A program made the translations under genes and the position numbers. Positions 1 through 12,200 of a stretch of DNA of 60,000 nucleotides are shown here, one piece after another. Source of the DNA: Antedon mediterranea (taxonomy: Eukaryota > Echinodermata > Crinoidea > Comatulida > Antedonidae); assembly GCF_964355755.1 (NCBI RefSeq), contig NC_092676.1, positions 19,266,288 to 19,326,287 of the forward strand, in the 5' to 3' direction. Under the pieces are notes generated by a model. The model had not been told where the DNA came from. It did no database searches and saw only the letters and a program-made list of their open reading frames with translations. Numbering within the stretch: position 1 is the first letter of the stretch; each line of letters opens with the position of its first letter.

Positions 1-45
1 CATCATAAATTCATTTGTCTTATTCAATAATACATGTACACTTAC

Positions 46-201
46 ATTTGTCTTGTTATCTGTAGATGCTGATAGGTAGAGTTCTGTAACACCCTTCTCT
101 ACTTCAGCATAAAATGCATTCTCCCAGAAGCTAATGGTTGCCCACACTGGGTGATCTTGCACACAACTGTAAGCAAACTGTATTATACCTGTACATAATT
201 T
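46..201 (-). CDS. Sbf: Sbf coding exon 16 (last in window)
   Basis: Fifty-two codons, residues 646-697. It includes [20 protein letters not shown] and ELYLSA, strongly conserved in SBF proteins. The acceptor is TTTTTCAG and the donor GTAAGT at 45-40, so the gene continues to the left beyond the window. Confidence 0.95.
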
Positions 202-3200
202 CTGAAAAAGAGACAAAATAAGATATTTAACCTTTATTGCAAAAAATAAATCATCATATAATGTAAAATAGCCTGAAGGTTAAACAACAACATTTACATA
301 ATTAAATTACACAAACCAATAGTGGTGTTGGTAGTCTATGAGTGATAGCTTACAGTACCTGGATGAACCGACATAGGCCTTTTCCCCTTCAAGGGGAGAA
401 CATAACCGAAAATTCATGAACTACCCTCCAAGACAGTGGTATCGCCCATGCACCATACCCTCAGGTGGGCGGCAACGCCCATGCATACCTCACCATTTCT
501 TCTTTTTGGTTATGTTCTCCCCTTGAAGGGGAAAAGGTCTATGTCGGTTCATCCAGGTAAGCTAGTCACGTAATAGACTATTAAAATGCATTATAAATTT
601 TTTATTATAAAAGGCTTATGTTGTATATCATTATTATTAAAATTCAATATATATTAATAAAATCTTATGTGGTATAGTGACGTCACTCAGGCAAGCTGTC
701 TCTACAGAATGGCAGTCAAGAAACAATACGGATCCGCAGACATTGAAAAGAGTGCAAATGAGTTGTATTCCTACTGTTAGAAAACTGAACTAATCAATAT
801 ACCCACTCACCCTGCAGAATGCTACTGATAATGGCAACATCCGCCTAGCTAATGTAAATTCTTCTGTTGATGAGTCCTCCTGAAAAGGTAATATAAAAAT
901 TTCATAAATTACTCTATAAAATAACATGTTTAATGTTTTCCTGATGACCTAAAAACTATGCAGACGCTATCTCAAGACGACCCACCTCGTGGGGATTCAA
1001 CTGACGATCACTATCTGAGTTGGCCTCCAAAATCGACACTTTAGGTGTTTGCACTATTGGGTGGACAGTTGATTTTTAATTAATTTAGGTACTTCCTACG
1101 TAGCCTGCTAGCTTATGACTGTGGTTATAACTATAAAACTGTCCATGTGTGAATTACTATTATTAGACACCTTAAACTAATTTACCTGCAAAGAACAATT
1201 AATAAGCTTGACAACCATATCAAACTGCTGCATTTCTAACATTGCACGGTTTTCTTGCACATGAAGTGCCAACTCCTTCGCTAAAACTTCTCGAACTATC
1301 CTGCTTTTTAATGACCTTAGTACGGTGGGAAACATCTGTTGAGAAAGCAAAAAATATATAGAAACACTGGTGAGAAAGTTGGATAGTATTGTGATTGTTA
1401 CCAGAGTATGAAGTAATACAAAAAGCAGAAAAACCGGTGAAGAAAAGATAGAATTTGGATAAAAAACCAAATATGGAATGATGCCGGTGAAGAAAGCTGG
1501 ACATTGGACTGAATTACTGAAGACAAAACGACAACATGGAATAAGTGACAGTAACCACGTGTAAAATGGGCGAAGTAGAGAGAATAAGTGACAACCCGTA
1601 ACCTATTGTAAGAGGGAGCACAGGTTCAAGGCACTCACTAGTGTTTACATCTGGCTCTGCACTAAAGAACCCCAGTGTACCCCGGTGTCCTGGTCTATTT
1701 CAGCCCCCGTCATTGTGGACAGACAAATGAGCTCAGTGGCAGCACTCGACATGAAGGAACCCTTAGGGGACAAAGAAGGTAGTTGAATGAGTGCAATTCA
1801 GCCAAGAAGACTGCAAATCACAGGTTATCTCCTCAAACACCCTCCCCCACCCCCCTTGCGAACCCCACCCATTATTATAGAAGGTATAACAGCATGAAAG
1901 CAAGTGACAGTCAGTAACCACTTGTAAGATTTCCCTGGAGAGATGGTGCAGTACTAAAGAATGATCCTAGTGAGGTACTTGCTATCTCCTTACCATTCTT
2001 GCATCATATAGCTTGTTTTCAAAGATATGTGATATACATGTTCGTAGTACTTCCAATCGACGAGCTGAGTTATTGACAACATTTTTCTGCTCTTCCCAGT
2101 CTTTTGGCAATGGGCCATTGGGAACTACTTGAGTCTTTGGCTTTTTAATACTCTTCTGCAACTTTGGATTATTTTTCTGAAACAGGAAATACAAGATATT
2201 AATACAAAATAATGATCTTTTGCCAAGTAGTCATTAGGAAAATATATGAGTGACTGGTTGGTAAATGCAATTATGGAGTTTGTACATTTTGAAAGGATCT
2301 GATATCATTTGGAAGTACAATATAAAACCTGGTTTTAGAGGGTTAGGGTTAAGACCCTAAATTATAAGGGCTATATAACATTAAAATCATAATACAATGT
2401 ATTTTATTGAAATTTCATACACATTCAACACAAGTGATTCACCAATTACAGGATGAATAAATGGAACCATGCTTATAAAAAAAAGTCTCATGGTTTAGGG
2501 AATGGACTAAAAACAGGCGTGTGTTACAACCATGGTACTAGGTCAGGATTGAACCCTTGCACTAGGTTAGGATTAAACCTAGAATATTGGGTTTAAGAGG
2601 CAAGGATATTAACCACCCATATATTGGTTTGCTTTTACTTACAGCCATTTCCACACCACCTTCTATAATATCTTGAACATCTTCTCTGTTTAGTCGTGGG
2701 AATGGTTGGTAGTCAAGTAAAACCTTGTCACTTGGTTGAGGTATCTTTTCCAAATACGGTTCTGGGCTTGGATTCTCCTGTTATTAAAAAATAATTATTT
2801 AGTTCTTTCTATGCTCAAATATGCATTCAGAGAATTTTCCGAAGCATATAGGAAAATAGTTTTGTGTCACTTAGCAGACAGGTATAATTGTAATTCCTGA
2901 TAGAGGGTGTTTCATTTGCCAAGTCATGCATAACATATCGCTGGAGGGGCTTTATAAGCGGCGGCACATGTGGTTTAATCCTCTCCTTTGTTTTAATTAA
3001 GACTAAACCTACGTCCTGCGTCAAAACTCAATTTTCAAATTCCATTTCATCGTTGTCATTATATATTTGGAGAGTAATTTTTCGTATCACATCCTAACTA
3101 TTCGTGATTTCTTCAGAATTCAACTGTATTTTACGCATTCTCCCTCGTTTCTGTAAGTAACTGTTTTAATTTATAAAGGTATCATGCCAATTACGGTATG

Positions 3201-6200
3201 CCTTTTCGGGCACTCCTTTATTCGGAGGCTACGTGACTATGCCAACACGCCGTTCAACAATGCGGCTAATATGAGACTATCGAAACACAACTTTGTTATT
3301 GCCTACAGATGTAGAGGGGGTCTTAAACTTCATCAATACCCATCTTTATTATATGCTTGGCCTGTGTCGCCTGATGTTGTAATTATACAACTTGGAGAAA
3401 ACGACCTAGCTGACCGAGATAATCGCTACATAGTCACACGCTTATGCACTTTTGTTGACTTCCTGCTATGCGGAACAGGTTGTAAACTCGTGATGATTTG
3501 TCAACTCCTTAAACGATCGCCGAACGTAGTGGGTGGTCGCTTTAACGACAGGATCATTGAACTCAACCGAACTTTAGAAAGGCGGTTTGCCAATAGGCAT
3601 GATGTTATACTATGGAAGCACAGAGGATTATGGGGCGATTTGTCTCATCTACATGTAGACGGTGTCCATCTCGGTCCATCAGGCATGTACAAGTATATGA
3701 GGAGTGTAAGAGGAGCGATGATGCACGCAGAAAAAATTCTTAAAAGGCCAGTATTTAAATAAATGTTTCTATCATCAGTAAATATAAAAAAAAAAAAAAA
3801 AAAAAAAATTATTGATGATATTTTTTTATAAGAATATGCAATAATACTGCTACTACTATTATATATTATATATATATATATATATACAGTATATAGATAT
3901 AGTATTTTATATTATATAACACCTATATAAATTCCTGTCATTTGATTGGACGAATGTGGGTCACATGGCGTGCAATAGTACGCACTATTCAACGATCGTT
4001 AAATAGTACTTTTTGAAACATTTTTGTTTGTTATTTAGATGTTATATAAAACAAATAATGAATGTTTTGTATTCGTGTAATGGTACAAATAATGGCACGA
4101 GGTGAATGATGAAAGGTTATATCAACTCGGCTTTACCTCGTTGATATAACCTTTCATCATTCACCTCGTGCCATTATTTGTACCATTGCACTCATAAACA
4201 TTCATTATTTGTATACTATACAGTATAATTATCATTCTTCTACTATTACTTAGTAGTCTACTACCTATGATTACGGTACCTAACCACCAACCCATTACAT
4301 GGTTTTCCTGGGTAATTTCCAGCTATTTTAGCTGTGCCTCCAGGCTTTTTTATCTTATGGTCGGCCATTTTATCTTCGGTTGGTGTTATACTATGCCATA
4401 TCGATTGGCAGTTTTTTACTCTCCGCCGAATGTATTTTTATTTATAATAACGTAGCCACCAACTATCGGTCCTGGGTAACTTCCAGCAGTTTTATGCTGT
4501 GCCTCCAGGCCAAGTGGTGGGGCCGACCATACTATGCTTATATAGCTTTTTATACCATGTTAATTATATTTCTTTTTGGTTGGTTGGCTCACCCACGTTT
4601 GGATGTTTACCTGGGTAATTACCAGCTATGCTGTGCCGCCAGGTTACTTGCAAATCGATGGGTGAATCATACATGTTACCACGGGATATAAACCCGCAAC
4701 TACTTTATATAGATATATTTTTTTTTTGTTCTTTAATTACTATTATCTAGGTAAAATGCCGAAATCAAAGTCCACCCGCCGGTCAGCGGCACCAAAACCA
4801 ACCACAACGGAACAACCAACAGCTAATATCGACTATGAAAAATTGGCAGAGGCCGTAGCAAAACAGATGAAGAAACCGACCGATGCGCCTCCTGCTACTA
4901 ATTCATCAGAGGGAGATGGACCATCGGCGATGGAAGAAGCGGTTACCCCTTTAATCAGCGACCTTCTCCAAGGTGAGCCGTCAACTGGGTTTCAATTGAC
5001 AATGATGGACACTATTGCCTTGGGGTCGGACATTCCGCTTCCCACCAAAACAAAAATTTGGAACGATCAATATATCGAAATAAGGTCTCTGCTCCCCAAC
5101 CAACGCGACCCGCATATGTCGGTGACTATAGCAGGAAACCAAGTGCGAGTCGAGAGCGACCAAAAACGGAAACCGCTCACGGTTTTAGAATGGCAACAGG
5201 CGTTCCACATCTATGCAGCCATTTTCTTGGAAAAATTCCCAAAGGAATGTTTTAACATTTTAAAATATGCGAACAACATTTTGGAGTTGTCAATTACTGC
5301 ACAGAACAATGCATGGCGAGCATACGATGAACAATTCAGAAGAGCCCGTCAAGGACGCTCCTTGAAGTGGGAGGTACTGCACACCGAACTGATGCTAAAG
5401 CTAGTAACATATCAATCGGTCCCGATGACCACTTCAGGGGTGAGAACGGGATTCAATCAGCCCTTTCGTGGGGTTCCCAAAGGCTACTGCTTTGCCTTCC
5501 ATACAGGAAAAACCTGCACAGCACATCCCTGTACTTTCAAACACAACTGTCCCTTGTGCGACCTCCCTCATCCCAAGATCCGCTGCAGGAAACAGCGTCC
5601 CTCTGGATTCGGACATATCACGGCCAGAAATCAAACAGCCAAGCAAGGCAACATTACCAACACCAGTAAAAGTTAAAATGCTGGCCTCGTACTTAACCGG
5701 TTATTCACCACGCCTCTTTACAAATTTAATTTCGGGATTTTCAGTCGGGTTCAGACTTTGTTGCAACACTCTCCCTCCGCCGGGAATCGCACGCAACCAT
5801 CCTAGCGCCATTAACCATCCGGAGCAAATCACAACTTTTATTAAGATTGGTATCCAACGCAAAAGGCTAGCAGGCCCGTTTGTCTCCCCACCTTTTTCAG
5901 ATTTTGTCGCATCACCGTTGGGCGTCATTCCAAAGGCGGAGGCGGGAAAATTCCGTATTATACAAGACCTGTCATACCAGCGGGGTGTCTCTGTAAACTC
6001 CGGTATCCCTTCCGAAGCCTCTGCCGTGTCATACGATACAATAGATTCGGTAATAATGCTTGTTCTCCGCAATGGAATAGGATGCCTTATGGCCAAGGCA
6101 GATATCGAAGATGCTTTTCGCATTGTCCCGATCCATCCGGACGACTATCATCTGTTAGGTTTCAGTTGGGAGGGTCTACTTTACTTTGACAAGTGTCTAC

Positions 6201-9200
6201 CAATGGGGGCTAGCAGATCCTGCCAAATATTTGAGTCATTTAGTCGGGCAATAATATGGATCATGGGGAACAAATTTCAGGTTCATGAGTCTTCGCACAT
6301 TTTAGACGATTTCTGGTTCGTAGGCTCGGCGCATTCGAAAACCTGTCGCGAAGCATTAGCCAGTTTCATATTCCTTTGTCGCAGAATTGGAGTACCCATA
6401 AAAGATTCTAAGACAGTCGCTCCAACGACGAATATCATCATTTACGGCATTGAAGTTGATTCAATCAACATGATATGTCGCTTGCCGGATGCAAAAGTAA
6501 CGAAAATAAAATCAATTCTAGATAAATTTGTAACAAGGAAAAAAGTTACTTTAAGGGAACTACAATCGTTAATAGGGCTCTTGAGTTATGCTTGTTCAGT
6601 TGTCCTACCGGGTCGAACTTTTTTGCGAAGACTCATCAACCTCCTCTCCCTTGCAAAACACCCAAACCATTTCATTAGGCTTAGTTTAGAAGCGAAACAG
6701 GATCTGTACATGTGGCTTACCTTTATTAAACATTTCAATGGCAAAGCCCTCATTCTTCCGGAAAAATGGATCACCTCGGATACGATCCGATTATTTACCG
6801 ACGCGGCGGGTTCAATCGGATGCGGTGCTATCTTAGGAAGTGATTGGTTTGCGTTTCCTTGGCCGTGTTCATTTTTAGGCAGGTCCATAGCTGTACTTGA
6901 ATTGTTTCCCATTGTGATTGCGTTGGAAACGTGGGCACCCAGGCTCGCGAATAAGAGGATCCTATTTCGGTCCGACAACCAAGCAGTTTGCGAAATACTT
7001 AACAAAAAAACCGCGAAAGACGCTACTCTCCTGCGGCTTCTGCGACGCTTGGTGCTTTGTTGCCTAAATCACAACATTCTGTTCAAAGCAAAACACATTC
7101 CAGGCAAGGAAAATGTGTTGGCTGACCTACTGTCTAGGCTCAAAATCAACAAAGCATTGTCATTGGATAAGTCTCTTAGCGCTCATCCTACAGAAGTACA
7201 GCATGAGCTGCTTCACATTTAAATGGTCTGGGATCATTATGCAGTACGAAAAGTTCAGCTTGGGCTGCTTCTAAGTACTTGGTCACGAACGATGAAGTCC
7301 AGCTTGGGCTGCTTCTAAATTACTTTGCACAAAACATGAAGTCCAGCCGGAAGCTGCTTCAATAACTTACTTACGTTAAACAAGATTAATTTGTATAGTT
7401 TATTTTACAGGCTTCTCCATAGACCCACAGCAAGGAGCAGCCAATAGGTACAATTTGTAATTTCCTGTCTCATTTATTTGACAAAGGTCTGGCACCGGGA
7501 ACAATTTCCTCGCATATGTCTGCAATCTCGTTCGTACACAAGTTAGTAGGCCTACCGGATCCTAGCGGGTTTTTCCTCGTTCAAAAAATTATCCGCGGAA
7601 TTCATTCTAGGGCGGCAAAAGTGGACTCTCGGCTTCCCATAACAAAAGGGATCTTGATTAGGCTACTCGATGCATTGCAGTTTATAGAACCATTACTACC
7701 CCATCGTTTGTTACTTGAAGCATTATTTCTTACAGCGTTTCAGGGGTTTTTTCGACTCGGAGAATTGGCATCTAAAGCCAAAGATTCGAACGTAGTACAG
7801 CGCAACGATTTAACTCTGAACGAAACTGGGGCCTTAATCATAATACGACACCACAAAACCGGAGTTGGAAAACCCCCCGTTTCGGTATCATTTGCACCAT
7901 GGGTTAGAGAAAAGTACTGCCCAGTAGCCGCACTAACAAACTACCTCGCACATTGCCAACAGTCCACAGGTCCCTTGTTTCAGCACCTTGATGGCAAGGC
8001 GGTTACACAACAATTTGTGTCGTGCCGGCTGAGAGCGGCAGTGTCGTTTATTGGGTTGAATCCGAGCCATTACAAGGGCCACAGTTTTCGTATTGGGGCA
8101 GCAACACATGCTGCGTCATTAGGCATGTCAGATAGCCTCATTCAACAATTTGGGAGATGGAAATCTTCTGTTTTCAAGAAATACATTCGTATTTCATCGT
8201 TCAGTTCATAAGGGTCAGGTCCGTGGTTTTTGTTTGGTCTGGGTGGGAACCCATCCAAGGCTGGGTTTTTGGCGCTGACACCCAGACTCATGTCTTATAT
8301 ACAGCCAATTTCATATTTGTATTTTAATCAGACTCAAGTAGATTTATAGATGTATATATTTGATGCTTAAGTCAAATTTGTTAACCTAATATTAAGTACT
8401 GTTTAGTAAGTAGAGTTTAATACTTTGATTTATACTTTGTTTAAATATTCTGATAACTGATATCCGTTATGCAGTATTTGATTTATGTTTCAGATGACAT
8501 AACGTATAGGGCGTGACCCATTTTATATTATGTAATATAATTAAGTTTTATACTAGAAGTGATATGTCATCTATGTTTTACCAATATACACGTTTTAATA
8601 TTCGTCATTTGAATAAATGACATTTCCATCCAATGATGGTTTATCTGTGTTTGTTTGTTGTCCTGTCCGGTCGCTAGCGTAACACAAATACTAATTATTG
8701 GAAGATGGTGGATTGAAATTATTATATTTTTTCATTTTATGAATATTGGAGGAAATCCATTCATAGTTTTAAGAACTGAATACTTGACATTTGGAATAGC
8801 CTATTTAAAAGTAAAAGTTAATGCAATCCAACCAAATCAAAATTGTTATTTTAGGATATCTTTTATGGTTGTTATTGTGAAAGATGCTGTTGTTTTATTT
8901 ATGTTTTGTGTATAGATGTACTATCTGAAGTAAATGAAATGAATTAATTCCTTTTTGTAATCATATGGTGAACTGCAATCACTACTTGATTAGTATGTTA
9001 TTTAGCACCAATACAATCAGATTTGAATGTACCAAGAAGAGCCCCAATGGTCTAGTCATTGGCATATCAGAGATGTTCCCATCTTTACCATTTCATATAT
9101 TCTACCTTCATGCAGGGCATTTAACATGTTTTCTTTTATTTTTTTCTTTAAAACCTGTCTACATCTAGAGTCATGTGGTTGTTCTGAAATTCTTGTTCAA

Positions 9201-12200
9201 TGATTCTGTAATTAAAACTTACTTTTAGTAGATATTTTACTTACATTCGTGAAGAGCTGCATAGCAATTTCCCTAATATTCTTCAGTACTATTTCTTGGT
9301 TTCCTAATTCTTTGATTAGCATATTTTGATAATTTGCAACAAGCTAAAAAAAATATAAAGAGATGATTTTATATTAGATATTTTTAAATCTTTACAATGC
9401 CTTTGTCTAATTAAAACTATATCAATTTCATGTCATTTGATTAAGTGCTGCAATTGAAAAGGTGCTGCAGTTGAATAAGTGTAGTGGTTGAATAAGTCAG
9501 TTTAAACTAGGTTAGAATATTTGGTTTTTTTAAATAAATATTAATTCAAATTTCAACTCAAAATATAACTAGAATTTGTTTTTAATACTGTCTGCTTTTC
9601 TAATCTATGTTGTAATTCACCATGATTTTATTTGTCAACAACTCAAATATCATGTATATCTCAGTTGTAAACGTGAAAATGAAGTCTATTGTATCTTATC
9701 TTATTTTCCAGTTTTTTGTCGACTTTTGGTAGGGTTTTGTTTTTTAATTATATAATGTGCTGCCCTCTATGTTGCTTTAAAATGCAATAGACTCTGCAGA
9801 CTCGCACTCAATTTAGTTGCACAAACAGATTTACTAATTAATCAAAATTGAAATTAGGTTTAGGTAAGGTTAGGTAACTAAGTAGGTAATTAGACAAAAA
9901 ACGTCCTATCATCAACATGCTAACATAATGTGTGAATGACCTGTTTTGACAACATACCTTATCAAAGATGTCACAGATCCTGTATGGCGGACCTCTTTCA
10001 CTGACAAAAGTCAGGAATGACATGCTACTATAAAGCTTGTATAAAAATTCATCGCCTAATAATCCACGCTGCATTAGATACAGTCCCTGTGGAAAGAAGA
10101 TTTATGTTTAGTTAACATTCCTGGAGCTTATCCTCCAGTTTCAGTAACAAAAAGTTATGTAAAGCCTGGTTTCCATTAAAATCGCTACAGAGTTTCCATT
10201 AAAATCGCTACACGCGCAGATGTCGCCGACGCAATCGGGAAGACTCCCCGATTCATCGCAGTCAAATTGGCAAAATTCAACCATGTTCAACTTTGCCGAT
10301 TGTGTCAGCAATTAATCGTATACGCGTACCAAAGAATATTTAGCGCTCGCGTACTAGATCCCCGATAAATTCTAGCGTTTCCATAGAATCGCTACGCTCT
10401 GTCGTGTAGCGATTTTATGGAAACCAGGCTTTAGAAAAACATAACAACAGCAAGTAACTAGCCAATTGGAGGATGGATAAACTTTATTGTACTTATAGTA
10501 GGTATCCCAATGAAAAAATTCAGATTAATTTTTTTACATTTTCTTTCAGTTAACCATAAAGAACTTAATGTAATTAGCATTTTGCAATTTAAATGATTGA
10601 AATCCGATTACCCGTTCTAAAGTTATGGTTATTTAAAGTAGTAAAAAAATATACGATTTTTTGCCTAAAAATGGTGTTTTTTGCAGTTGAAATTGGAAGC
10701 ATTTTTAAAAGGTTATAACTTTTACAATAATTAGTTAAAAGTTTTGAATTTTGTTACACCTATAGATATCGCAGAGTTGTACAACTCTATTTTTTTTGGA
10801 GCCTCAACGAAACCTATTTTTTAAATTATTGGTCCGCAAAGTGGTAGGAAAGCATTTAACGCCCATTTTTGCTGGAATTCCCTAAAAAATGAAAAAACTG
10901 CAATTTTTCAATGATCTGTAACTTTTGAACTACTGTACTAATTCATTTAATTTTTTTTGTACTTGTTAGAATGTAGTGTATATTTCATTAATAAATATAT
11001 TTTAGATGTGTATATGAAAAAAAAAATTTTTTTTAATGGTGAAATTTAAAATTATAAAAAAAAAAAATGAAAAAGTATGTTAAAAACGGTGTATACTGTT
11101 TCCTTTCTTTTACACTAATTTTCGGTAAGTATAATTATTAGAATATTTTAATATACTTTATATTTATAATTTCAATCATAAATACTATTATATATAACTT
11201 TTGAATACGTAAAACAAGATTTTAGGCCCATATGATTATGACACCAAATCTAAGCCGGGCTGCTAAGTAAGATATGCAAACGCACAATATGGGTCAAAAT
11301 AAACTCATTTAAAATAATCAATGTTAATTAAAACAATTAATTGTTTACCTGAATAGTATATATAACATTATAAAAATTGTTTTCTTTTCGTATTATTACG
11401 TTATTAAATTGAAATACGGAGCTAAAGTTTAGGCCAAGTCACGGCTTACTCGCGATCAGTAGTCGCTCCCGTTAAAGTATTTCGGTCGCAGTTAATGACT
11501 TTCGGCCGCCGTATACAGAGTCAAATGTAACGTTCGTAAATTAGCTTAATAAATTTCCTCGGTACATTTTAACCTAACGCATTTGCATTGTATACTTGCA
11601 TAATAAATCTTCCGCACATTACATCAATTTTAAGTTGTTAAATTAATGTGTAAAACCAGATATTCTACGACGGAAAAGGACATGTCAATCTCCGACATCG
11701 CTGCTGTCACACATCTCGCGTCGAGCCGGTCGAACTCGAGCGAGGAAAACTAAACAACGTGTTCAAAATATGGAACGTACCATTCGCTGATAGGGTGCAT
11801 TAATGTATTTAACGGAAAACGCCACAACAAACACGCGCGTATTTTAGAGTACAATATTTTACTCACTACAATATTCACCGGATTATAATGGTTGGATCTT
11901 TAAAATTTTGAACGGGATTTACGCCTCATGCACCATTTTAAAATGTAGTTCGCACAATTACCATGCACAATACGTTTGTAAACTATGTTTTATCGATTTC
12001 AATGTAGATTTAGCTATAATTTAATACCAAAATCCATAATATTTTTCCATAAACGGTGAATCAAAATTGGATTTTTGTCACAAAAATTGACTTTTCGTTA
12101 CGAAAAACCTATTTATAGAAGACGATTTTCGTATCAAATTAAAGCTTATTTAAAGCCTGATAACATACAACAAAAATTAATCCGCTAGCTCCAATGGTAA

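Larger units (their letters stand above)
4267..8300 (+). mobile_element. Ngaro/DIRS-like tyrosine-recombinase retrotransposon (boundaries approximate)
   Basis: Gag-like, RT-RNase H and tyrosine recombinase ORFs follow one another on the plus strand. There is no integrase or protease, and no long terminal repeats are seen. This order is that of DIRS-order elements, which integrate with a tyrosine recombinase. I saw no methyltransferase, which favours the Ngaro group over DIRS1 itself. I searched by eye for split direct repeats around 3.8-4.7 kb and 8.2-8.6 kb and did not find them, so the ends are uncertain; the SGNH ORF at 3184 may belong to it. All three ORFs are intact, which points to a fairly recent insertion. 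It sits antisense in Sbf intron 11. Confidence 0.85.

Noticed and set aside
2335-2361. Telomere-like TTAGGG words
   Set aside because: Only two copies forming a small palindrome (TTAGGGTTAAGACCCTAA) in an intron; no array.
2827-3024. Additional Sbf exon or independent gene
   Set aside because: Exons 11 and 12 join in frame without it and no SBF similarity is visible.
5701-6123. Minus-strand ORFs at 5701-6123 and 6586-7005
   Set aside because: They are antisense shadows of the RT-RNase H ORF.
8655-8915. Possible small membrane protein ORF downstream of the retrotransposon
   Set aside because: Hydrophobicity follows from AT-rich sequence; no motif, start context or conservation is visible.
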